Assembly (NCBI GenBank): GCA_030737835.1
Contig: CM060849.1
Span: forward strand, 8,330,268 to 8,394,267
Origin: Acorus gramineus
Lineage: Eukaryota; Streptophyta; Magnoliopsida; Acorales; Acoraceae
Direction: 5' to 3'
Length of the DNA stretch: 64,000 nt
Made by a program: the position numbers and the translations under genes. Below, one piece after another: positions 49,873 through 61,500 of the stretch (the stretch's first letter is position 1; the number at the start of each line of letters is the position of its first letter). Under the pieces are notes generated by a model. The model worked only from the letters and a program-made list of their open reading frames with translations, did no database searches and was not told where the DNA came from.

Positions 49873-52188
49873 TGTTGCAGAAAACCTCTCCAAATAGATC
49901 TAGGTTTGAGGGTTTGAGAGAGAAGACGAACAAATCAAACAAGCAATCACACAGAAGACAAGGAATTTACGTGGTTCGATAAATTGCCTACATCCACGGG
50001 CGGCGGTGATGATTTTATTGAGAAAAATTGTTCACGTGACTCACAATATTTTGTTTTCCTCAATAACATATATAGAGGAAACAAACAGCCTAAAGAGGAA
50101 ACAAACAAATTTAGAAATAAACAGATTTAGTGATCTCAAGAATCTTAGAGACAGATTTCGCAATCTCCAGAATCTTAGAAATATATTTCGTAATCTCTAA
50201 ATATATTTCTCAATCTCTAAATATATTTTCACCATAACTTCAACTTTGGGCCATAGAAACTACAAATCTCCACCTGGCACTAAGTTCCTAAGTCATACTC
50301 AGCTTCCTCTTTCACATCATCTCCTCATCATTGTATCACCGTCGCCACCGCCTGCTCATATGTGTAGAACATTGATCAAGTTCAAGCAATGCTCGAACTT
50401 GATCCCTGGAACCGCCTTAGTCATCATATCAGCTGGATTGTCCTTTGTACTAACCTTTTTCAAAGAAATAACTCCATCTTCGATAACTCCACGTACAAAG
50501 TGATATCGCATGTCAATCTGCTTGGTGCGGGCATGGTGTACCGGGTTTTTTGCTAAATGAATAGCACATTGATTGTCATAGTAGACGTCAACAATCTCAT
50601 GAGAGATACCCAAATCACCAACTAGGCCTTGTAACCACAAAGCCTCCTTCACCGCCTCTGTCACAGCCATATACTCTACCTCCGTGGTAGAAAGCGCAAC
50701 TGTAGGCTGCAACATAGATCTCCAGCTCACCGGTCCTCCCGATAGTGTAAACACATATCCTGTCATAGACCGTCGCTTGTCCAAGTCACCTGCATAGTCC
50801 GAATCCACATATCCACTGATTTAAAACCCACTAGTCCTGCGAAACTCCATTCCTACATCCAAGGTACACCGAATATACCCTCATGATCCATTTCACTGCC
50901 TGCCAATGCTCCTTTCTAAGATTCGCCATGTATTTGCTCACCACACTGACTGCCTGTGAAATATCGGGCCAAGTGCATACCATTGCATACATCAGGCTAC
51001 CAACGGCACTCGCATAAGGAACATGAGTCACGTACTCACACTCCTCATCTGTTGATGGAGACATACTACCTGAGAGACGAAAATGAGCAGCCAGTGGTGT
51101 GCTTACCGCCTTAGAAGTTTTCATACCATATCTTGAAATAACTTTCTCAAGATAACTCTTCTGTGCTAAGCGTAACTGACCTTTCTGTCTCTCCCTAAGT
51201 ATCTCCATCCCTAGGATCTTTCTTGCAGAACCAAGAGCCTTCATCTCAAACTCCTGACTGAGTTTAGACTTCAGCTTGTTGATCTCCACCATGCTCAAAG
51301 CAGCAATGAGCATATCATCAATATATAAGAGCAAATAAATGAATGAACAAACCTTGAGTCTTTTGAAGTAGACGCTGCTTTCGTACTCACTCCTCGTGTA
51401 TCCTTGGTTCATCATAAACGTGTCAAACCTCTTGTACCACTGCCTTGGCGATTGCTTTAGTTCGTACAATGACTTCTTTAGTTTGCGCACTAGGTTCTCC
51501 TTTCCAGCAACTGTAAACCCCTTGGGCTAACTCATGAAGATTTCTTCATCCAGATCACCGTGTAGAAACGCCATTTTGACATCGAGTTGCTCCAACTCCA
51601 AGTCAAACTGTACCACAATACCTAACAAAACACGGATGGAAGTATGTTTAACAACAGGTGAAAATACCTCATTGTAGTCTATCCCTTCCTTTTGAGTATA
51701 GCCCTTGGCTACCAACCGCGCCTTGTACCTTGTGCTACTACACTCTGGAGAGCCTTCCTTTTTCTTGTACACCCACTTGCACCCTATGGCTCGCTTTCCC
51801 TTGGGTAGTTCTGCAAGTACCCAAGTCTGGTTTTTGTGAAGAGACTCCATCTCCTCCTCCATGGCTGACTTCCATTCCATGCAAAAAGAATCTTTTGCTG
51901 CTTCTCTGAATGAAGACGGTTCATCACCATCGATGGTTAGTGTATACGCTGCCATGTCCTCAAACCCATATCGAACTGGTGCCCGGTGTGTCCTTCTGGA
52001 TCTGCCTTCCACTAAGGACTGCTGCTGTGGTTGTTGTTGTTCCTGAACCTCTTCGTCAACCTCCGTTGACGGGCTTGTGGGAGTTTTCAACTCAACCTCA
52101 ATAGCATCATCCATCATCCCTCCTAGAGAAATTACTCTGCTTACTAGAAGTTTGTAAAGCAAACTCGTCGAATGTAACATCTCTGCTA
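49873..52188 (-). mobile_element. truncated Ty1/copia retrotransposon (3' LTR, RNase H, RT)
   Basis: Minus-strand element. From its 5' side: part of pol with GCKWVYKKK, RYKARLVAKGY and LDVKMAFLHGDL (52108-51527); the RT core LLYIDDMLIA (51490-50831); the RNase H region SDYAGD...STTEVEY...[13 protein letters not shown] (50808-50356); a polypurine tract (AGGTGGAGATT) and one LTR at about 50264-49873. Defects: a TAG replaces Gln at the SxPKGF junction (about 51530), and there are frameshifts near 50880 and 50815. Gag, protease, integrase and the 5' LTR are missing because the element breaks off at 52188, where an oppositely oriented LTR element begins. The exact LTR left end is uncertain. Confidence 0.85.
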
Positions 52189-54126
52189 TATCACATCGGA
52201 TGGTCATGATAAAACCATATTAAGTTGGGCACCTAATGAGTTGAACATTATTTAAGATTTGATCTTAATTAATATTTAAAGTGAATCTTTTAAAATAAGA
52301 AACAATATTTGTTTGTTAATTAGGAGAGTGAATATCTCTTAATTAATGAGAATAATATTTGTTTGTTAATTGGGAGATTACTTGAGGAGGAAGTTATTTA
52401 TCTCTATAAATATCTTCTAGGGTTTCATGGCAAGACAGGCAAGGTAATGTATACAATGTAAAGATCCTAAAGGAAGGTTGAGAGGGTTCTAAGAGAGGGT
52501 AACTCTATGAGAGAGTTTGTGAGTCTCTTAATGTATCTCAACTATCAAAGTGGATTCTTTGTTTTTGCCCCGTGGATGTAGGCCTAGGCTGAACCATGTA
52601 TATTTTGTGTTCTTCGTGTGATGTGATGTTTCGTTCATGTGTTTGATATCGGGTTTGTTGTTGGCTTCCACGATGGCCTTCCCAACAGTGGCATCAGAGC
52701 TCTAGGTTCCGACCTAGGACGACGAGATTTGAAGAACGAGGATCAATGGCGACACGGGTTGATGAATCCATACCATCGACGGATGTACTGTTGGAAACTC
52801 CAACAACGGTGTGTCATGGTTTCATGCGAAGAAGAAAAAAAATCATGCAAGGTTGCATGGAGCTCTCGGTGGTGGAAGAGGCATATCTATTTGGGTGTGC
52901 AATGGTAATACCAATTTGTTGCGAGTCCAAGGTTCACCGAGAGACATGAACGAGCAGAGACGCTCGGGGTGCAAAGTTCGCAGTGACACACGAAGGACGT
53001 GGGTGAATAACGTGAAGTGTGGGTGCGGAGTTCGTACAGAAGAAGATGAAACATTGTAACACGGTCTAAGGCGTTCTAAACCCGGTATGGGAGGAGCCGC
53101 CCCATGTGGTTCGGTTAAAAAAGCAAGTCTAGCCATCTTACGGGCACGTGTGTGGCATGTTCAAGGTGGAGGTAAGATCCAGATCCTCTTCGGAGATCTA
53201 TGAGGAGTGTGGAATAGATGCACGTGAAATCAAGTCATCGCATTGATTTGAGGATGCGTGATTACTGAGTCTAACTCAGGGTTTGATCTATGATAAGGCG
53301 AGCGCAAGCTTATGGATCCAACAAAATTGGGCGGTGCAGACGTTTGGAGGAAGAAGTTCCTAAAATCCATTCAATGTGGAGTTCTGTGGAGCGGGTCTAG
53401 TGCACAAAAAGACTCGTGATAGCGACTTGAAGGCTGGTGAAGCTCAAGAAAGTCGAAGACCACTTGTTTGCAGGTGGAGGTGCACAGTTGCTGGTGTGGT
53501 CGTGCTTCAAGGACAACATGGAGCAAGGTGGAGACATCAATGGAAATCTTCTAAGGAGTTTGAAGAAGTCCGAGCGTACTAGATACGAGCCAAGGTGGAG
53601 ATTGTTGGGATTATGTCTCAATCCGGTGTATCACATCGGATGGTCACGATGAAACCATATTAGGTTGGTCACCTAATGAGTTGAATATTATTTAAGATTT
53701 GATCTTAATTAATATTTAAAGTGAATCTCTTAAAATAGGAAACAATATTTATTTGTTAATTAGGAGAGTGAATATCTCCTAATTAATGAGAATAATACTT
53801 GTTTGTTAATTGGGAGATTACTTGAGGAGGAAGTTATTTATCTCTATAAATATCTTCTAGGGTCTCATGGCAAGACAGACAAGGTAATATATACAATGTA
53901 AAGATCCTAAGGGAATGTTGAGAGGGTTCTAAGAGAGGGTAACTCTATGAGAGAGTTTGTGAGTCTCTTAATGTATCTCAACTATCAGAGTGGATTTTTT
54001 GTTTTTGCCCGTGGATGTAGGCCTAGGCCGAACCACGTATATTTTGTGTTCTTCGTGTGATGTGATGTTTCGTTCTTGTGTTTGATCTCGGGTTTGTTGT
54101 TGGCTTCCACGATGGTCATCCCAATA
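52189..54126 (+). mobile_element. short non-autonomous LTR retrotransposon
   Basis: LTR1 52189-52687 and LTR2 53603-54126. LTR2 starts TGTTGGGAT and ends ATCCCAATA (LTR1 has CCCAACA). A primer-binding site TGGCATCAGAGC (52689-52700), one base off the initiator-tRNA-Met site TGGTATCAGAGC, follows LTR1. A polypurine tract CAAGGTGGAGAT (53591-53602) precedes LTR2. The LTRs differ at roughly 25 positions by eye (about 95% identical), mostly transitions. The 0.9-kb internal region holds short frames (52746-53059, 53376-53652) with no gag or pol domain I recognise. LTR1 lacks the first ~28 bp present in LTR2, so its left end was lost at the junction with the copia fragment. Confidence 0.85.
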
Positions 54127-54154
54127 GTCTATTAGCGGTGGAAGCGGCCTATGG

Positions 54155-54349
54155 ACCGTCTGATATAGTGGTGTTGCAGTCGAGGACCTGCCGCCTCGTA
54201 CAAGGCTAGGCGGAGTACGCCGTATCGGTGACCAACCAATGTGTGTGTGCCCAGTCCAACGTGGTCCTCCATTGCGACGGCCTGAACTCGTTCGAGGCGG
54301 TGGACCCAAAAATCATCCGTCCATTGGACGGTCAAGATTGTATTGTCAA
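54155..54349 (+). repeat. GC-rich dispersed repeat, copy 2
   Basis: Second copy of the 41383-41576 repeat in the same orientation, starting about 28 bp past LTR2 of the non-autonomous element. It shares GCCGCCTCGTACAAGG, GCCGTATC.GTGACCAAC and CATTGGACG. Confidence 0.75.
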
Positions 54350-55084
54350 TGTGGTTTTATCATTTGAACTTCATTCTTTTTATGTTGATATTGATTTGCT
54401 AAGTTTTGGTTCTAATTTAAGTCTATATATGTTAAAAAAATCAAGAGAAGTTCACCTTTGCAAAAAAAAAAAAAAACTTTTACCTTCGAATTATGCATTT
54501 TTCAACGCTAAGCAATTTTCAGAGCTAGATATAACATTTTTCAAAAGCAAAAACAATGAATGTACAAATGAGTAGGTGCAAAACAACAATAGTGCAACTT
54601 TGATGGATTAAACTCGATCTGACCCAAATGATAAGGGGTTTGGGATGAGGAGGCAGATGACCGATGATGAGAGATTGATTTAGCAAGCAGAAGTTTTTCA
54701 TTAATGGGGATGTGTAAGTTGGAAGGGCGTGCAAATAAAACGTGCAAATTTGAGGGATGTACGAATAGATGGCAGAGGGGTGCAAATAAAGATGCCCATC
54801 ACTTTAAAAATGAATCATCTGCTTGTTTTTTTATGTTTGTTTTGTGTTTAAATCAATCACAATATTAAATTCATCAAATAAAAAAGATTTATTCATCGTA
54901 CATGGATCCATTTATAATTTGATGTATTTACAACCATTTAATTTTAATTATGATGATTGGATAAACCCACATTAAAAGTCAAGTAACATGAAAAAAATAA
55001 ACACCGAAGCACGCAACATGAGTTTAAAACAGGTGGGGTTAGAAGGTCGGGTCGATTCATCGATCCGACCCGTTTACGAGACGC
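54350..55084. other. intergenic region upstream of SGR2, no gene seen
   Basis: AT-rich spacer between the dispersed repeat and the SGR2 5' UTR. No recognisable coding or transposon sequence. The SGR2 promoter should lie in its right part, but I could not pick a convincing TATA box. Confidence 0.5.
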
Positions 55085-55160
55085 CGCAAACCTACCGTTC
55101 TTCTTCGCAACACCTGACGTTCTCTTCTCTTGTTGTAGATCTTCTGTTTATTTAATTTTT

Positions 55161-55179
55161 GATCTCTCTCTCTCTCTCT
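55161..55179 (+). repeat. (CT)n tract in SGR2 leader
   Basis: A short pyrimidine microsatellite (TCTCTCTCTCTCTC) in the probable 5' UTR exon of SGR2. CT tracts are common in plant leaders near transcription starts. Confidence 0.6.
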
Positions 55180-55200
55180 AATTCAGCTTTTTTTTTCGAG

Positions 55201-55588
55201 GTATGTCTGTTTCAACTTTATTTGTAGTTTTATTTAATCGAGAGAATACCCCGCATAGATTCTTTGCTTCGGAACCTCTTTCATCTCTCATAGTTTTGTC
55301 AGTTCTTCTAAATTTTTTTCTGAAATGGCCATTTATTCAACCAATTTGTCATGGTTTGTCGATGTTCTGTTGAATTCCGATCCTTTTTTTTTGTATAATT
55401 TGGTTCTCTGGTGGGCAAAGTTTTGATTTTGGCATCGGGTTCACTGCGAAATCTCAAATGGTTTTTTGCAGTTTTCGTCAAGTTCGAATTTTTTCGTGAA
55501 ATTCAGTGGTTTTTGATGTATGTTTGTTCTCAAATGTTCTTCATTTAGTTAAAACTTGGTTGCTGTGGCATTTTCTTGTGTCATGTAG
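55201..55588 (+). promoter_or_regulatory. probable 5' UTR (leader) intron of SGR2
   Basis: CGAG|GTATGTCTG at 55200/55201 is a good donor, and TCATGTAG|ATTGGG at 55588/55589 is a plausible acceptor 11 nt before the ATG. Leader introns next to the start codon often raise expression in plants. Inferred from splice motifs and T-richness; not transcript-proven. Confidence 0.55.
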
Positions 55589-55599
55589 ATTGGGTTAAG

Positions 55600-58500
55600 A
55601 TGGAGGAGTCATCGCCGGATCTGTTGAAGAACACGCCCATGAACATCGCGAGGCTGGAGGATGTGATAGAGCAGTGCGAGGGGCGGGTGAAGTACTTAGC
55701 GAGGACGAGGAGCCCGTCGGATGGGGAGGACATACGGTGGTACTTTTGCAAGGTCCCTTTAGCAGAGAAGGGTGAGTTTTGCTAGTATTTTTTATGTTAC
55801 TTGCGTTGGTATTGATTTTTGATGAAACAATTGAAAGAATGGCTATAGTGGAATTGATTTTTGTAAATAAATGGCTGTGAATGGTTTTCTTGGACCTTTT
55901 TTTTTTTTTTTGAAAGTGGCCTTTGGTTTTGGATAGTGACGTTTATGTGGAAAAAGTTCAGATTTTTCAAAAAATCTGGATAAAGGTAGTTTTTTTAAAT
56001 AGTTGGTTCTTGATGATTGATTGTTTAGAATGTGCTTCAAATAATCTTAAAATGTTTGTGGTATACTTACATCATGTGAAGATTATTGAAAATTATATAT
56101 TATAAAACCAGTTCTACGCATTTTGAGTTCTTTCAGTTGAAGTCTATTATATCTTATGTTGTTTTTTTATTTATAATTTGAAATGTGAGGATAATGTATG
56201 CGGTTTTGAATGAATGCTCCTTTTTGATGACCTTTGATGATCCTTTTTTTTTTTTTTATGAACAGAGCTGTCAGCTTCAGTTCCTCGAACAGCTATAGTG
56301 GGAAAAAGCGAGTATTTCCGATTCAGTATGAGGGACTCCCTTGCATTAGAGGCTTCATTTCTGCAGGTTTTTGCATTTTTCATTTTGAGACCTAAAAACC
56401 TCTTTGGCCTCTTCCCTTGTTGCAAATGTGAAACATAGCACTATTGAATAATATTTCATCTCTCTTTATAAACACATTCCATTTGGAGCTTGTAGATAGA
56501 TAATTATAACAAATTTCAAAAGAATATGTTCCATTCATCTTTATTTTTCATGTTTCTGCTGGTTTGCATGTCATATATATTTGTTTGCTTGAGCATATTG
56601 GTTTTCTTTTGCTATAATTTCATTCGAGTGTTTGACAAAAGTGTTAGTAAATGCATATTCAATGCTTTTATTAGCTACTGTTTTGTTGCTGCGTAGTTTG
56701 GTATGTTGTGAAATAGTTGTGGCTTGGGTTACTTAAGCTAATTGCGAGATTTAGTACTTGATGCAACTCGTCTTTGGCATTTGGTTGTGGAACATTATGG
56801 AACTTGGATTGTGTATTATTATTATTGTTGTTTTTTTTGGTAAAACATACAGTGCACCCTGCATTTAGTAAGGGAGGGGAAAGGCTCAATATAGTCATAA
56901 CCTTCTTTTCTTTTTTTTTTTCTTTTTTTGCGAACCTTGGATATTTTCCTGTTAGCTCGAGCATTTACAATTTATCCAAACAGTGTCCCCTGTTGTTTAT
57001 TTATTAATTAAGTATATTTTTCAAATAAAAGGTCTTGCTGTTTTCTTTTTTTTTTAAGTGCTTTCCATTTACTTATGCACCACAGAGGGAGGAGGAGTTG
57101 CTGTCTCATTGGTGGAGAGAATATGCAGAATGCAGTGAGGGTCCTAGTGGTTCTCGTATGACTTCTAATATCACATCTGAGACTCAATCAACATTAGATC
57201 CTTCGGGAGAGGATCAACAAAATCCCCTGTGCGCAATTGAGGAAGAGAGAGTTGGTGTTCCTGTAAAAGGAGGACTGTACGAGGTAAATTTGTGATAAAA
57301 TATTGAATTTATAGACATGTTCAAAGTGGATATTTTTTTGTTTATAAGCCTTCTCTCTTTACATTCCAAATGTCTTGAAAAGCCTCGGATGTAATCCATA
57401 AAATATCCTTATGCAATTCAACTGGATTTTTGGTCAGATCTTCTCATTTATTATTAACTTCTCATTTGTGGCCTGTAGCACGGTTACGCTTGCAGACCTT
57501 AAATCTTAAACAATCTTGGGTTTGCCATTTGGTGGGCTCTAAAATTTATGTTTTATAAGGTCTAATGTTGGTCACCCCTTAAAAATTGCTGCCTCTAGTG
57601 ATTTACTTTTATCTCAATAGAAATGATAAAAAAATGGCAGTTAACAAAGAAAACCAAATCCATTTTTTAAAAATTCATGACGTGTCAAAACTTGTCCTGC
57701 CCACTTAACAATTAGATTGGAATTACTGAATTTGAAACCCAAGAGAAGCATGCTAATTAAAACATAGAACCCAGCACAGTAAATTCTTGTTTCTTCTTTT
57801 GCTTGGTTTATAAAAAACTTCTACTACTAATATCTTGTTTCCCCATGATAATTGATTTCCCTCACATCAGATTGTTGACTAGAATGTTAATTTCCCAAGT
57901 TCAAATGATTTATTGAGTCTAATTGCAGTAACATCTATTCTTTCTGAAAATAGCCTCCTTGGTTAACTGCAGGTAGATTTAATCAGAAGGCACTGTTTTC
58001 CTGTATATTGGCATGGGGAAAATCGTCGTGTCTTAAGAGGTCAATGGTTTGTTCGTAAATCTGGTCTTGATTGGCTTCCTATTCGTGAAGATGTTGCCGA
58101 GCAGTTGGAACTTGCATACCGCTGTCAGGTATTGTTTATAGAACTCTGGTTTATCATTTGTCATGTGTTTATAGTTTGTACGTATTGATATCGATGTTGG
58201 CCTGACCAAAACTGATGCATACTATTACCACTAATACCAGTCATATTTGCAGATGCATATGCAATATGCTTCATATAATTAAATAACAAATCTTTTTAAA
58301 ATAGAAAAATATGAAATGTTTGGGAAAATAGCAAGGATATTAATCAAAACACTACACTGAATATATACTAAACACATCTTTGTCAACCACCAATCATTTC
58401 TCATGTTTTATTGAATTACTACAAGAACATCTCCACGAAGCATCAAGGATGTTAATGCTAGTTATCATACACCACTTATAATTCCAGCTCTTAGTATCAC

Positions 58501-61500
58501 ACTTATTTCCATACACTTCACGTAATCCTCAAAGTTATACAATAATATGTATATACAATATTCTAATGAGCAGTGCAAGAAATGGGAAGGTATGCTTGTA
58601 CTTCTTTATTTAGGAGTAACGCTAATGGATCAATATCCACCTAGGCAGGCGTCTGGGATAGAATCTAGGCAGGCACCAGTATACCAAGGGGGATGGCCAG
58701 GAGAACACCTAGGTGGGCCCATAGGTGTATGTCGGGATATTTTTTTTGGAAACAATGGTGTATGTACCATATGTATTTCTTAAAAATATGAAATATTGGC
58801 CGATGTTTAAAATTACAGTTTGTGTCATATTCAATCTATTTACACAGTACCAATGCAGTTTTGTGTTGACGAATATTGTACAATTTACCTCAACTTGTTA
58901 GTGTTGGAAAGAGTAGATGATAATGTTATCTAATTCCACCTAGATTTGGCATCGAAGAACGTTTCAACCTTCAGGTCTTTTTGCTGCTCGAGTTGATTTA
59001 CAAGGAACTAATCAGGTATATCAGTAGTCACATGCGTGAACCAACCCATCTCTCTCCCCCCACTCTGTACACTCACACATATAAATAAAAGTAAAGTTCT
59101 TGAATGATCTATATTTTTTAAGTAATTGATGTAATTGCAGGGCTTGCATGCTCTTTTCACAGGAGAGGATGATACTTGGGAGGCTTGGTTGTGTGTGGAT
59201 TCTTCTGGATTTTCTCTCAATATAGGTGGGAATGGTGTTAAACTAAGGCGTGGGTTTTCTTCATCAGGATCTTTGAAGCCTACGCAGGTCCATTTATTTT
59301 TTCTCCCTTTTCTCTCTCTCCCTATCACATAATATGTGCATATATACCACTCATTTGTCGGCATAGTTATATAAATAATTTTTATGGGATCCTTTCTCTG
59401 TAAATGATTTGAATGCTGTGAGTGACTAAGCAAATTAATTGGGCAATTTTATAATATTGCTTATTCTTATGGTTATCTTTACTGTCTCTAATATTCCTTT
59501 TATGTGGTCTAATCATTTTCATCATCTTGCTTTAGTTATTTTAATTTGTACATGTGTTTCCATGTCCTTTGTCGGTCATTCTGTTCCAGAAGTCCTTTTC
59601 ATGTTCTTGAAAAGCATAGTCATTCACAATTCAAATCATTTACAGTGAGCGCAATGTTCTGTAGCTTCTGATATTATAAACACAGTTATTTTATAATGCT
59701 CCAGGATGAATTGCGCCAACAAAAAGAGGAGGAAATGGATGACTACTGTTCCCAGGTTCCTTTCTAATATCTGAAGCTTGTATTTGTTTAGCAAATTCTG
59801 ATTTGTAGAATTAAGTTCTGCACTTCATGTGATCATACGAATAATGTCCTAAAAAACAAGTCTCAATAGGAATTCATGAACCAATTGACTTCATGTCATA
59901 TGAGGGCATAAGCCTAACACTTCTTTCAAAAAAAAAAAAATGAACCAATTGACTTTGACACTGTACATTCTCATTCTCCATCCAGAAACTGAGTCTCAAT
60001 CTCAGTAAATTTTCTTGTGATGTTTATGGTGTTTCTGTATTTAGCATAATTTTATTTCCGAATATCAGGTGGTGCTTTATGATGGTCAAAGTTAACTCCA
60101 TTTTTTGCTCCATTTTCTTTACGAGTAAAACAAGGAATAGATTTGTAGGTGGGCATGAAAGCAATAGAGAATTGTGACAATAACCTGAACATCCTCTAAT
60201 CTGAATAAAGTTTGTGTTTAACATACTATATTTACAACATTTATAATCCTTTTGTAGATGGTGTACTTTTTTACATTATCATTTTCTGTTCACAGGTACC
60301 AGTTGGCCATTTAGTTTTTATGGTACATGGTATTGGGCAGAGGTTGGAGAAAGCCAATTTAGTGGACGATGTTGGCAATTTTCGTCATATTACGGAAAGT
60401 CTTGCTGAAAGGCATCTAAGTCCTTACCAACGTGGCACCCAAAGGGTTCTCTATATCCCTTGTCAGGTACTTCATTATTTACCTTATGCTATCAACATGA
60501 TGATGGTTGCTCCTGTGGCTGCTCAGTATTTGTTCAGATGTTAAGTTGACATATAACACTGGACAACTTCAACAATTGTGGTAATTTTCAACAAATGACT
60601 TCAAAACCATGTTTAAAGACATGGGAATTATATAGAGAACACCATGCAATTGCACCTACAAGCAGTCAATTCTAATTATTTTCTTCTGGGAGTCGTGTGT
60701 TTTGGGTTCCAAGAAGATTTAATTGTTACTTAGTTACTTTCATATTTCCATGTAAAGGCCATCACCAAGTATGTCCTGCATGTAACAGGGTTCTGGGAAG
60801 GCACATTTCTGTTGTTTAAATAATGCTTTCATTTTCTGAAAATAAAAAAGAAAGCAATTTTCCCTTTGTAAACCTTATCAGATTTAAGTTCACTGTGAGG
60901 GCATGAACGGGACCCTAGAGGGCACTAGCTGACTAGTTTTTTCAGACAAGGAAAGCCTTCACATTCAATCTTATATGCATGTTGTTGAAATTAAGATAGA
61001 GACTTGTGGAGAGAGGAGCAAGATGTAGAATTTTTTCAAAATAAAGATACTTTGAAAGGAGAAACCGTGTTTGTCTCAAATGACTTATTTAATCAGATAT
61101 CAGCCTGGATTATCTCCTAAGTGAAACTGATTGTTTTTTTTTTTTTAAAAAAGATTGGTGTCCCCTGGGTTTGATCCTTTGACCTCCTTTACCGGGGGGG
61201 GGGGGGGGGTGGCCAACTTACCCAAACCTCGGTTTGCAAATAATTAATATTATAAAAAAAAAAATTTCTCTTGAAACGAAAAAGTGAAAGTGTGAAAACT
61301 GATGTTGCAAACCTGATGGCTTTGACAGAGTTCTGCCAATGTTTGCACCATACACCAAGAGAAGAAAAATCAGATTTGATCCATAAGTTAACACACATTT
61401 TTAATGAGATGAGTTTGGGATCATTGTCTATAAAGCTAATTAGATAACACGTGATATTCAACTCACTTTATTCAATTATAATTTGTTGATTGCAATAAGT

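Noticed and set aside
52746-53059. gag-like gene in the short LTR element
   Set aside because: The overlapping frames of 67-89 codons lack a zinc knuckle or any gag motif and are not consistent between frames.
55576-55599. Upstream in-frame extension of SGR2
   Set aside because: The extension begins at TTG, not ATG, and crosses the probable leader-intron acceptor at 55588. ATG 55600 is the better start.
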